Assembly (NCBI GenBank): GCA_018857735.1
Contig: JABMCL010003048.1
Span: 120,001 to 184,000, forward strand
Length of the DNA: 64,000 nt
Source of the DNA: Alviniconcha marisindica
Taxonomy: Eukaryota; Mollusca; Gastropoda; Provannidae
Reading direction: 5' to 3'
Shown here: piece after piece, positions 1 through 10,882 of the stretch
Layout: each line of letters opens with the position of its first letter
How positions within the stretch are numbered: position 1 is the stretch's first letter
Program-made: the position numbers and the translations under genes
Notes under the pieces: generated by a model
What the model saw: the letters and a program-made list of their open reading frames with translations, nothing else
Told to the model about the DNA's origin: nothing
Database searches by the model: none

Positions 1-1100
1 CATGAGGAGTTCGAACGCTTGCCCCATGGGCACCGGTTCACAGTTTAAATGCTTTTGACGTTGCTCTGATGTCCTTTTTACATGCTTTATTTGTTAAATT
101 AATGAGCCTTAGTAGTCAGCTGAATTGTCCTGTGAGAAATGATGTGCAAGTCCACGGGCATTGCTTAGGGTGGCATGTGTGTATACACTACCCATACTGG
201 GCTGGTAAGTGCGAAGAAAAAAAAGGAAAAGGGAATCTTTTACAAACATAAGCGAGTGAAGGTTATTCAAACAAAAATCAGTGGAGTGTTTCTTTGTTTT
301 TGATTTTTTCGACTAAAACGAGATGGACAGCTCCATTAAAAAAAAACACCCCACCATTTCTTGATGTGAACATTTGCTTTTGTGGTTTGGGAATAGTGGT
401 AGTAATCATACTTTTTCAGTATATTCATGCGCCCATTTATCTCCATACGAGCGCTACCATGTGTTCACTAAGAAGGTCCATAATTGCCAGACTACCGGCA
501 GAAGTGTAAGGTGTTTGAAAGCAGTACTTCAGTAAAAGGCGTTGGCATCGTGGAAAGTTCTGGGAGAAGCTAGGCGACGTGTGGCACAGCTGTCGTACGT
601 CGAGTGGCCAGCAATTGTACCGAACAACACGACGGGAGCTCGGCCTCAGTACGAGAAGACGAGTCCCCTGGTCCACAGTGAAGGGGTGGCCGACGAAGTG
701 AGGAGACTGAGGACACTGCACGGAGACAACAGAAGGACACCGACGAGGTAAGTGTATTATAATTATTCTCGAGTTATAAAAGTGTGCTGAATGCCCAGAA
801 TGTGACCCAGAACTGACTATCGTGACACGCCGTGACCTAGATAATTAAGATTGGGTAAATTATCGACCTGAAGTCAATCTCACTTTAGATTTTGTGACCC
901 GACGTGACAAACTGACATCCCAGATGAATTGTACAACACAGCTCTAACATGACTGCCGGCTCCGAACCGGCGGTGACTACAAGATGGGTTTGGCAGAATC
1001 AGATTAATAACAGTAATACAAACAGTAGCTATTGCAGATGGTGACAGATCTGTTTCTCGCAGACACAAGACAGGTAAGTAAGGAAGTAAACATGGTGCTT
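1..1100. other. Non-coding stretch, no recognised gene
   Basis: I see no convincing gene here. A short open stretch at about 542-748 ends at a good donor-like GTAAGT, but it lacks an ATG start and resembles no family I know; it could be a lone 5' exon of something, at low probability. Around 786-1000 there are several GTGAC/GTGACC motifs in both orientations, and a related stretch occurs at about 12519-12720. This suggests an old dispersed repeat. Confidence 0.35.
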
Positions 1101-1104
1101 CACT

Positions 1105-1376
1105 GAAAAACCATAAGGCTTATTAGAGACGGGGAGAAGGGGGTATGGAGGTGGGGGAGGAGGAAGATTATAATTATATACCTATCGCTACACTGTCACC
1201 ACCAGAATGACTCCTGCATGAACAGCGACGAGAGCCATTTTAATGTTTCATTAATTGTGAGGGACAAAGTCACAAGACAGTGTCCACAAACCACAACCTT
1301 TTTGAAGAGCCGGAAAGGAGAGCCGAAGCGGAATCGAGCTGATGCCCTTCCGCTTACCAGCCTAACAAGACAGGTA
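1105..1376 (-). mobile_element. tRNA-derived SINE (family B), antisense copy
   Basis: Read on the minus strand, this stretch matches the plus-strand copy at 61937-62255 over most of its length. Shared landmarks are a head ending in a CTTACCAACC-like segment, a middle with TGTGGTTTGTGGACACTG, a CATTAAAATGGCTCTC block and a CCCTAATAAGC tail. The head of the better copy starts GAGCCGGTCTGGCCTAGTAG, like a tRNA A-box region. It is a non-autonomous retroelement with no coding capacity. Confidence 0.7.
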
Positions 1377-1403
1377 AGAACAAGATCCCGACTTTACTGA
1401 GCG

Positions 1404-1404
<1 letters not shown>

Positions 1405-1478
<74 letters not shown>

Positions 1479-1680
1479 GCCCATCCTCCCAGTGCAGTGT
1501 TGACTGCATGACTGCCGTTCTACCCCCCACCCCCACACACACCACACTCACATCGCTCATCCTCCCAGTGCAGTGTTGACTGCACGACTGCCATTCTACC
1601 CCCCCCACACACACCACACACCACACAGACATCGCTCTGCCTCCCATAGCTGTGTTGACTGCATGACTGTCTGGCCTGTG
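1405..1680. repeat. (GA)n microsatellite followed by a ~78-bp minisatellite
   Basis: A pure GA run fills 1405-1476. It is followed by three imperfect copies of a unit of about 78 bp starting CATCGC and containing CAGTGCAGTGTTGACTGCA and a C-rich/CA-rich tail. Long reading frames across the GA run are low-complexity artefacts. Confidence 0.75.
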
Positions 1681-3024
1681 TGTGTGCAGCGCCCAGCTGT
1701 GTCGACGTTCCGAAGGTGCCATGGCTCGAAGTTCCGAGGACTGCTCCGTTTCTGGTGTGTCCATGGGGAACCCCTGCACTGACAGTGCCCTTGAGACGTC
1801 GTCTTCAACAGCCGTGCTGGGTCCTGCGACTGGGTCGTCAACGTGGATTGTGTAAACAGCCACTGCTGCAGAAAACCACTTTGAAACCCAGCCCTGAGGA
1901 GAACAGCCAGCCTGCAAATGATGCAGCCTCCTGCCTGTGTCCTGTCTGTCCCGTCCTCTGGAGGCGGAGATTCCGGTAGGTCTTTAATGGTTATCGGTTG
2001 AGTAGTTGTTTGGTGCGATGCTTGGTCAGCCAGTTAGTTTATATGCCATTTGTGTGTCTGGTTGCATTGCTGTGGCTGGATTGCTTAGTTCGTTGGTTGC
2101 TCCTGTCTGGTTTCATTTTGTAGTTATTACTGTTTGATTGGTTTTTGTTGTTGTCATTGTTGTTTTGCGCGCATTGTTGCACTGGTCGTGTCAGTTCCAG
2201 GCGTCTTGGTCAAGATGTGTGACCGCATACGTATACACACGGGGGACCTCGCTGGTTTACAGACTCCGGAGAAATTTCAGTCAGGGCAAATGCAAAGCCT
2301 AGCACGTAACCGACACCCATTCATATAGGGACCGAGCCCGATCGTGCATAGAATCAAAAAGGAAAAGGACAAGAAAGAAAAGGTGAAAATGTCATAGCCC
2401 GAACACACATACAATACACTCGGTTACACACATATTATAATTATGTTGGCTGAACTGTTTGGCAGACTTTACCTGTCAATGGATAAACTGTGAGCAACTT
2501 GTTCTGCAGTTTGTACAGGATGCTGGCTTATGTACCTTTGACCTTGGTATCTTTTACAGTTTCAGTAATCTCTGCAAATATGAGATCATCGAGTACCAGA
2601 GAGACTTTACAGCATTCTCCATGGTTGCCAACATCACCTCAGCAATACCTTTCAGCTGGATTCCATGTGGACATAGGTTCAGCATTCAGAATCATCCAGA
2701 AACAAAAAAAGATGTGGTCTTTTTTGACACAGTATGTTGATCATCAAGTACTGAAGTAGTGACAGGCAGAAGCTGCAGTATTTCCAAGTTTTTGTTTGTT
2801 ATAGTTTGCTGTTATAAATGCAGTATGCATGGCATCATGTTTGGTTATGAGCTGCACATTCTTTTCAACTAATTCAAGACACTGCAAGTACATTATGCAA
2901 GTTCTTAAAAGTGCTTGCTGTCTTTTGTATCTTTTCTTTGAATTACTCAGAATCAGATTGTTTTGTTGTTGTTGTTGTTTGTTTTCTTTTGTAAACTAAG
3001 TATGGAGTTTGAAATACTTAATTG

Positions 3025-3025
<1 letters not shown>
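1681..3025. other. Non-coding stretch, nothing recognised
   Basis: There are open frames at about 2459-2757, but they match no family I know and have no clear splice sites. The missing 5' exons of the TMEM231-like gene could lie here or farther left; I could not find them. Confidence 0.35.

Positions 3026-3094
<69 letters not shown>
3026..3094. repeat. (TC)n microsatellite
   Basis: An uninterrupted TC dinucleotide run lies about 110 bp before the acceptor of the first readable TMEM231-like exon. Confidence 0.9.
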
Positions 3095-3099
<5 letters not shown>

Positions 3100-3206
3100 G
3101 GAGCCACATAACTATAACTGAGACTTGCAGTAGCACCAGGTTATATGAATTGAACTTCTACATAAATTTTGATCATTGAAAAATATATAGTATTTTATTT
3201 TTCCAG

Positions 3207-3929
3207 TCTCGAGAAGAAGATGAGAACGGAGATGGCAGGCCAGATCTCCTGAGATTCAATTTGGAGATGCCATTGCTTGACACAGAAAATGTTGTCGGTG
3301 TCCGACTTGTGCTCTTCTTTTACTACAAGCTGCTGGTTGGTGTATTTTTTGCTCAGTTTTTGTGTCTCTTCAGTATGCCAGGTTTATTTCAAGTGTCCAC
3401 TGTCAGTATAGGTTCTTGTTTTCTAGTTTTTGTTGAGACTTTTACCTCAGTATAGTGTATTTTCCAGTTGTTGTTTTTTCGCCATTTTATCTCAGTATAG
3501 TGTGTTAAAATTGGGGTCTTTGAGTTTGAGCAGGGCAGGGTTGTAGGAAATGAGAAATACACTCAAAATAATGCTCAAAATCTGGTCATTCTATTGTGGT
3601 TGATATTTGCACCAGCCAGTTGGTGGGTCACTGACCAGACATCATAACAGTGAATTCTGGCATGTGATTGTGAGCGGAAAGTTTGCCTAATAATATGTCC
3701 TCGCAGTCATTGTCATTTTAGTGCAGAATTTGGCACATTCTTCCCTTTCTGCTCACTACACTTTTTTTTTTTTTAACCTTTTCAGAAATATTCCTCTTTC
3801 CACATGGAATCCCTAGCCATCATCACGCAAGTGGCACCTTCACCTGCAGCACAGCTCTATGTGTCTGGGGATCTGACAGTGCGACAGAAGCAGGCCTTGG
3901 ATCACAAAGGCATTGACACTCGCTATAAT
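3207..3929 (+). CDS. TMEM231: Transmembrane protein 231-like (partial, two internal exons)
   Basis: Two exons read in frame: 3207-3335 (43 codons, after TTTTTCCAG, before GTTGGT) and 3786-3929 (48 codons, after CCTTTTCAG, before GTAAGT). The first reads SREEDENGDGRPDLLRF... and continues to GVRLVLFFYYKLL; the second contains AAQLYVSGDLTVRQKQ and ends IDTRYN. Both match the conserved luminal part of TMEM231, where human has REEDRNQDG, GVQLILTFSYRL and SQLYVNGDLRLQQKQ. TMEM231 is a two-pass protein of the B9/MKS complex at the ciliary transition zone. Neither the N-terminal exon(s) with the first membrane helix nor the C-terminal exons with the second helix were found between here and 8.6 kb, although the next gene on this strand starts at 8618. 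The copy is therefore partial: either the missing exons were overlooked or lie outside, or the locus is broken. Confidence 0.82.
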
Positions 3930-4091
3930 GTAAGTTATGATGTAAGTAGCATGCCACCCTCAGGGTGCCGCTTGGCTGGATGCTACTACAGAAGCAAGCC
4001 TTGGCTCACAAAGGTGTCAGCGTTTGCTATAATGTAAGTTATGATGTCGTAGCACACCACCCTTTGGGTACCTCATGGCTGCAAGCTACAG
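3884..4091 (+). repeat. 104-bp tandem duplication of a TMEM231-like exon end with its splice donor
   Basis: Copy 1 (3884-3987) covers the last 46 bp of the exon, the donor and the first ~58 bp of the intron. Copy 2 (3988-4091) repeats it with about 80% identity. The donor AAT|GTAAGTTATGATGT is intact at 4034 in copy 2, 104 bp after the true donor at 3930. Copy 2 is preceded by CTACTACAG, so 3991-4033 looks like a small extra exon (KQALAHKGVSVCYN in the shared frame). Confidence 0.85.
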
Positions 4092-4336
4092 TCACTGATT
4101 CAGAGTGGCATAGGACTAGAGCGCAGGCGCAGAGACAATAGTGCCGGAGTGCTATAATTACCATCGAGATGAGGCGCTCATCAAGTATTTAAATAAAAAT
4201 TAAAAAAAAATTGCAACCTCTCCGTTGGTTTTCTGTCGATTTTAGAAAACGAGCTCCGTGAATGACGATTAATGACTGACCAGTATCTGCTGCACAAAGC
4301 GCCGACAACGTATTCGGCCTATAGCTCAACTTTCGC

Positions 4337-4553
4337 TTAACCCCTTTATTGCTACGGTGTCAGTTTAAAACGACCACTAAAAGTGCAAAATTTGAAATCC
4401 TTAGACTATTTTTGTTTTCTTTTTCGCTTTAGCATGTAAACGGATTTTCATCAAACGCACAGTATTGAAAGTAGATTTGTTATAGGACGGGAAAATATAC
4501 TGTTCGCAGGCGTGACTTTTCAGCCCGGAAATTTTACGGGCTGAAGGGGTTAA
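4337..4553. mobile_element. piggyBac-type MITE
   Basis: The element is bounded by TTAA on both sides (4337-4340 and 4550-4553) with short inverted ends: CCCCTTTATTGC at the left and ...CTGAAGGGG at the right. A TTAA target duplication with C-rich termini is typical of the piggyBac superfamily. Its 217 bp have no coding capacity. Confidence 0.65.
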
Positions 4554-4567
4554 TACCGCGGCTTTTA

Positions 4568-4685
4568 GTGGAGAGTCCAGAGCCCAGGAGCTGTGTGAAA
4601 GTCGATTGGCGTCCTGGGCTCCCCGTCCCTAATAAGCCTGATGGTTTATGTGAACACACAGCAACATTGAACTGAACTGGACTTC
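4568..4685 (+). mobile_element. SINE-like fragment (family C)
   Basis: Contains AGGAGCTGTGTGAAAGTCGA, a GTCCTGGGCTCCCC block and CCCTAATAAGCCTGATGG. The same module recurs at 9107-9200, 11890-11985 and 48606-48700. Its tail is shared with SINE family B. Confidence 0.6.
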
Positions 4686-4833
4686 CAGCGATGCCAGCAA
4701 ACGTCCGGTTAAAAGTCACGGATGTCAGAATAGAGAGAAAAAATAATTCCATTGCTTTGGAGCACAGTGAGAGAAAGAACGTTGGCCAGACGTTTTAGTT
4801 TTTAACATTGAGGATACGAAGTATCCGTGTGTT

Positions 4834-5010
4834 TACTTTGTAAGCACAGAGACATCATCGGCTGGAACTCGAGGGACAAAAGGACAGAACCAATATCAAC
4901 GAGACATTTTTGTCGAGTGTATACTTTGTCTTAAAGCACAGAGACAGCATCGGCTGGAACTTGAGGGACAAAAGGACAGAACTAATATCAACGAGACATT
5001 TTGGTCGACA
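4834..5010. repeat. 88-bp tandem duplication
   Basis: TACTTTG...GCACAGAGACA...CGGCTGGAAC...GACAAAAGGACAGAAC...ATCAACGAGACATTTT occurs at 4834 and again at 4922 with few differences. No coding signal. Confidence 0.8.
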
Positions 5011-5478
5011 ACGGCTTGCGGCTAATTAATCATTTTTTGATCTACGACTTGGAGCAAAAGTACAGAGATCGACTCACCTCTGCAGCCAAACGACAAATTA
5101 ATCGGTCGTGAAAGAAGAGGGAGGCGGGGAAATCAGAGTGGATAGCCGATTTGGCTGTCGACAGTGAGAACGATGTGCATTTGATATAAGAGGGGGGCGG
5201 CGACTTTCCGGCTCACCCTTCAGCACGCCGGTAGTTGCTGCTTGCAGTGCGCGGTGAAAGGATGTGCTTCGTCACGGATCAATGATTCGTGGACGTCTGC
5301 ACTTGTAGAGCACCGAGCGAGAACCCTACGTGACCATAAATGCCAAAATGGGTTTTTGTGTCTGTCCCCAGTTGGCTTCATCGCACAATGCCTTGCTGGC
5401 GTCACTGACTCTAGAAGGTAGGGCTTATCTTTAACACTTAATTCTCTTTTTCTTGTTTCGTTTTATTTCTTCTCTTTT

Positions 5479-5632
<154 letters not shown>

Positions 5633-5752
5633 ACTGTTGTTTCCTTTGTTCGTTTGTTGTTGTTATTGCAGAAACTTGCCACGGCACTGCGTTTCTTTAA
5701 TGTATGCATCACACCTGTAGCACGTGAGGCCGTTTGGGCGATGCGGCTCGTG

Positions 5753-5880
5753 TTCCTCTGAAGACGGTGTGTGGCTGCCCATACGTTGGGGTAATAAAAA
5801 AAGTTTAAACAAACAACAAAAATGGTCACACGCGCAATCCTCTCACCCTTAAGGATACCTCATGGATAACGAGTGGCCGG
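5753..5880 (+). repeat. Dispersed repeat fragment (family E)
   Basis: The GAAGACGGTGTGTGGCTGCC...GGGGTAATAAAAAA...GGTCACACGCGCAATCCTCTC segment is repeated at about 57440-57520. The upstream half of the same element (GGGGACTATCTTCAGC) is seen at 22066-22140 and 57380-57440. No tRNA-like head was identified. Confidence 0.55.
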
Positions 5881-7085
5881 CAGAGTGTTCAGCTGAGGAA
5901 CGCTACAACAAAACAACAAAGAGCTGTTTGTTGAACTTAATGTTGTCGGTGAGCTAGACGTAAGAGTGGCCAAGCTTCCATACAGAATAGAGAGGCGGAA
6001 ACCCAATGGCTTTGTCCCACAATCTGTGTCAAATTTGCCTTGTTTCTGTTAGGTTCTTCGGGTTCTGCAGTGTGAGACAAATAAACCAATCTAGAAAAAG
6101 TATGAAAAATGTCAGTTCCACGCTCTTTTGACCCTCATACAAGGTTATAGTAGCTATACAGCACAGACAGCATCACATTAGCGAAACTGTTTGGTCACCG
6201 TAGTTCTTTTGTATTGGTGCGTATATTGTCCTCGTTCTTTATAGTTCGCACACACACGCACGCACGCACATACGCGCGCGCGCACAATCGTTTCTTAGTA
6301 TATTATCTCTCTGTCTTTCTCCTGAAAAAGGTGCTTCCATTCAAATAATGTTGCGCACGTTTTGTGTTATCCAAAATCAATTGTTCTTTTCAATCTTTTG
6401 TGTGTTGGTGTTTGTTCCACCTCAAAATGTTGCTAAAGCACGCAGCGGGGATGGGTGTCGACGCTATGATAAACATACGTGTATATATTGATTGACACTC
6501 TATGATTTTACACTTTGTGATGAGTTACGTTTGTTTGTTTCGTTTGTTTGTTATTGCTTTTGTGTGCTTTTCATGTGCGAGTTGACACTATGATTTCCCG
6601 TAGTGGGATGAATAAAGTATTCTGTAGTCTGTATTATGTGAGCGGTCTTTTCCTGACTCCACCTCAGGACACTTTGCCGAAGGTGTGCAGTCATACGGGT
6701 AATCGCGTTGGGGAAAAAATCAAAAGTAAATTTATGAATTCGGAAGACCGAGAAAAGCGGCAGAAATGAAATAGGCATAAAAGGCCTGGTAGCAGCTCCA
6801 CTCGCAAAGGAGCAAGGCGATATTGCCCCTGGCACCTTTGATTGCGTAGTTCTGGTCAAATACAATTAATGCCAGGACAGTGGCTGCCCTCTAAGTCATT
6901 TGGTGCCCAAGGGAACATCAAGATTAGGCTAAGAAAAAAAGAAAAAAATCCAAAGCAATTTCTTTTTGAAAGAAGTGAAATACAAAGAAACCGTGCAGCA
7001 GGCATATAGGTCTGTGGCACTGAATGCCATTCAGAAGAAGTGGGAATTTCATTTAAAAGCATGGAGGAGTCCCACTGTAACTGTA
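5881..7085. other. Non-coding stretch with a retroelement tail
   Basis: No gene is recognised. Near 6591-6625 the stretch ATTTCCCGTAGTGGGATGAA and TAAAGTATT resembles the LINE 3' tail at 46308-46345 (TTTCCCACTGGGATGAATAA), so an old LINE tail probably lies here. Confidence 0.4.
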
Positions 7086-7086
7086 C

Positions 7087-7089
<3 letters not shown>

Positions 7090-7176
<87 letters not shown>

Positions 7177-7230
7177 CATACATATATATATATATATATA
7201 ATATGGAGGGGGCGGGGAAGGGGGGGGGGG
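7090..7230. repeat. (GA)n, (TA)n and G-run cluster
   Basis: A GA run at about 7090-7173 is followed by TA at 7182-7201 and a G11 run at 7220-7230. Confidence 0.9.
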
Positions 7231-8600
7231 ACGGGGGATGTTGAATAATATTCGGGCTATACTCCCACCCTTTCTGCTTATATGTGTTATTGTCATTGTC
7301 TTCGCTCAAAATGCACGAAGCCTTAAGCCTTATAGATGTCACAGAGGAATTCGTCCCAGTAGAAATATATTTTTTATTATTATTCACTAGTTTCGCAGGC
7401 AGGTTTCAAGCTACGCACGCGTATTAGCCACGCAAGCTTTCTGCTGCCTAATATATCTCAATCGGTTGAAAGGCAATCGAAAATGGCGCATATTGAGACA
7501 TCGTTTAGCTGAAACCTTGTATCGACCAACAGTTCCTTTCACGGTCGATCAATCGCCAGGTGAAAAAAAGTTGAAGATTTATTGCGACGGTCGGAATACT
7601 TCTGCATTTTCTTCAACGTGCAGCAGTAGCAACGGTGCCGCAGCAACAGCGGAATTGAACCTGAACACGTAACCAAGTGCTTAGTCAAGTTGGATCAGCA
7701 CCAGAAGAAGGTTGGCACAAAAGCATAGGGGGTCTTATCTTATGTCGTATAACTTGTGTCTTGTATCTCGCGTATTTTATACCACCGCAAGGCGATTTCA
7801 TTCTGAGGTTGAATAATTAATCTACAGAGCGACAGACAACGAAATCACACCCGGTGTTTATTTTCAAAGTGACCTGGGAAATTGATCAGTTTTGTTCATC
7901 ACAGAAATGAATGAATCAATAGCAACTGAACTAGAAGTAAAACTCTTTTGGCTCTATACACTATTTTCGCCCCCTTTTTCCAAACGCTTCAGAATATTCA
8001 CACGGCATGTTAGTACGGACAAACTACTGTGATTTTACACTGACAATAAAGCTTATAGGCTGATTGTTTCGATTGATTGATATGTCTTTTTGTATTCAAA
8101 CGAAAGTCCATTTGACATATTAATATAAAGTCTGTCGACTTTTGATCTACAAGGCTAACTTCTATGTCAATCTATCTGCCATAAGCTCTGTATGTGAAGA
8201 GCAATGTGACGTAAAACTCAATATATTAGCCGAGACAAACTATAACTTTTATTCATTCTGAAACTAAAATTCATTTGCTGAGAATTGTTCATGTCTTTTT
8301 CTTTTTCTTTTTTAGAGCTGGGCAGTTTCGACGAAGAAAAAAAAAGAAAAAGTCTTCAGCATACCCGATTTGCAGCTGATGTCTGCACTCCTTCAAGACT
8401 GGATTTTGATTTGACGCATAAACAGGATTCCATTTTTTCTTGGCTTTCTTCCATTTTCTGCGTGTGATTTGAGCTAAGTTTCATTTTACATCTGAAAACA
8501 GTGTGACGACCAACAACAACAAAAAATTCGAAGAAACCTGTTCAGCATAAACAAAATACAGCCACAAAATTAGAAAGGAGAAACGGGCGAGAGCAGAGAA
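7231..8600. other. Non-coding stretch, 5' flank of the PAN-domain gene
   Basis: I see no coding exon and no TATA box that I would defend. CTGACAATAAAGCTTATAGG at 8040-8059 looks like another retroelement tail. Confidence 0.35.
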
Positions 8601-8617
8601 CGATAAAGTCACACACT

Positions 8618-10686
8618 ATGGCTACAGTCTTCACACAGAACAAAGGGACAGTGGTCATTAAACTGTTGATGATCGCTTCCGCGGTGGGCCTCAGCTCTCC
8701 AACGTCCTCTGCCGGCAAGCGCCATGCCTACGTCCACGCCATTCCCTTCAACCACATGAAGCTGAGAGCGCCCGTCCTGAAGTCACTGACCGACGCCTCC
8801 CCCGGCCGGTGCGGTGTGCAGTGTCTGCACGAGGAGCAGTGCCGCTCCTTCAACTACCACCAGGCCACCAAGTCCTGCCAACTCCTCAGCGACTATTTGT
8901 GCTCGGACCTCAGTGAGATCACCAAAGCCAGCGGCTACCGCTACTACGACGTGGACAAGGACAAGAAGGCGGAGGTAAGAACCGCTCACTGATCGTCGTC
9001 TGTCTCATCTCAGGATGTTCGCATGGCGACGTGGAGATTGAAGGATGAGACGGCGGAGGTAAGAATCGCTCAGTGATTGTTCGTTGTCTGCCTCAACTCA
9101 GGATTCAGAGCTTAGGGGCTGTGTGAAAGTCGAGGTGGCCGTCCTGGGCTCCCATCCCTAATAAGCCTACGGTTTCTGTGGACGTTAGCAACGCTCAACC
9201 ATCAACTCAGGATGTTGGCACGACGATGCGGAGATTGGAGGTAATCAAAACAGTCGTTTGCCTTATCTCAGGATATTGGCATGACTTCATGGAGATTGGA
9301 AGACGGGATGTTGGAGGTAATTAGAATCGCTCATTGGTCGTTGTCTGCCATTGGTCGTTGTCTGGATGTTGGCATGACGACATGGAGATTGAAAAATGGG
9401 ATGTTGGAGGTCATTGGTCGTTGTCTGCCTTATCTCACGATGTTGGCATGACGACACGGAGATTGAAAAATGGGATGTTGGAGGTCATTGGTCGTTGTCT
9501 GCCTTATCTCACGATGTTGGCATGAAGACGTGGAGACTGAAGGATGGGACGGCGGAGGTAGTAAGAATCGCTTATTGATAGTCATTGCCTTATCTCAGGA
9601 TGTTGGCATGACGACATCTAAAAGGGCGGGACGGTGGAGGTGAGAACCGCTCACTTGGTTTTGAGATATTCTATGGACATCCGGCTTATAGTCTAACGAC
9701 GAGCTGCTTGTCTTTTGTTAAGTAACTTTTGTATTTCAGTAACTGTTCTTTGAGTTTTAAAATATACAATATGTGTTACTGTGTACCGTGATATGGTTAT
9801 TCAGCCACGTTTTAATGTCTCTGATGAGATAATAAAGTAATCTTGAATCTTGTCTGCCTTACGTCGGAGGTGCTGGAACTGCGACCGACGTGGAAAAGGG
9901 CGGGACAGTGGAAGTAAGAGTCGTTCATTTTTTTCTGAGGGGGCGGCGGGGGCGGGGTGTGGTGTGGGGGGCATACCATAGACAGCAAGCGTTACGACGA
10001 GAAGAAGGGATCTGATGGGGGCTATAGCAGCTACTAGTTTTCTGACGCACCACCATGGATAATTCAAAGGGTTGACTGCCAGACTACATGTCCTGACTGG
10101 AAATGAGAAAAAAAGATAATCGGTTCTAGCGAACAACCCTTGACTAATTGCTGGTAGCTAAGCAGCCAAGCCACGACGTGGAAAAGCTCGGATCTTTTAG
10201 ATCGGTAAGTGTTCGTTTTTCTGACACACCATCATGAGCTGGTGATACGCCGAGAAGACCGGGTCTGATGGAGTTAAGAATCGCTGTCCGTTTTCTGACA
10301 AGCCACCATGAATTGCTGATGTAGAGAAGGAATATGACGGAGGTGTCATATTACTGCTCGTTTTCTGACTCACCACCATGAATTGCTGACGAAGAGAAGA
10401 AGGGATATGACGGAGGTAAAAGTCATATTATTGCTCGTTTTCTGACACACCACCATGAATTACTAGTCCTACGACGTAGAGGAGAAGGGATATGACGGAG
10501 GTAAGACATATTATTGCTCGTATTCTGACACACCATTATGGGCTACTGATCTACGATGCGGAGAGCGGGATGATGGAGGCAAGTCGCTCACTCCTAGACA
10601 ACGCCTCTTTCCCCCGGAGAAGGCTGGTTTCCGTCATGTAGTGCCATGTGTAATGGTATGATAGCGTGTGCCTGTGGTAATGACGA

Positions 10687-10729
<43 letters not shown>

Positions 10730-10828
10730 ACTTGTTTGCTTGTGCTATCGTATTATTCAACATGTACAGCGCTTTCAGCTTTATGTACATGGATCTATCA
10801 AAGAAGGATTTGGCATTAGAAATGTATC

Positions 10829-10882
<54 letters not shown>

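Noticed and set aside
542..751. Arg-rich open frame ending at a GTAAGT
   Set aside because: No ATG at its start, no recognisable family and no matching next exon. Kept only as a remark.
2459..2757. Open frames of about 90 codons as possible TMEM231 N-terminal exon
   Set aside because: They do not resemble the expected N-terminus (membrane helix, then QPTVRFxH-like part) and lack good splice sites.
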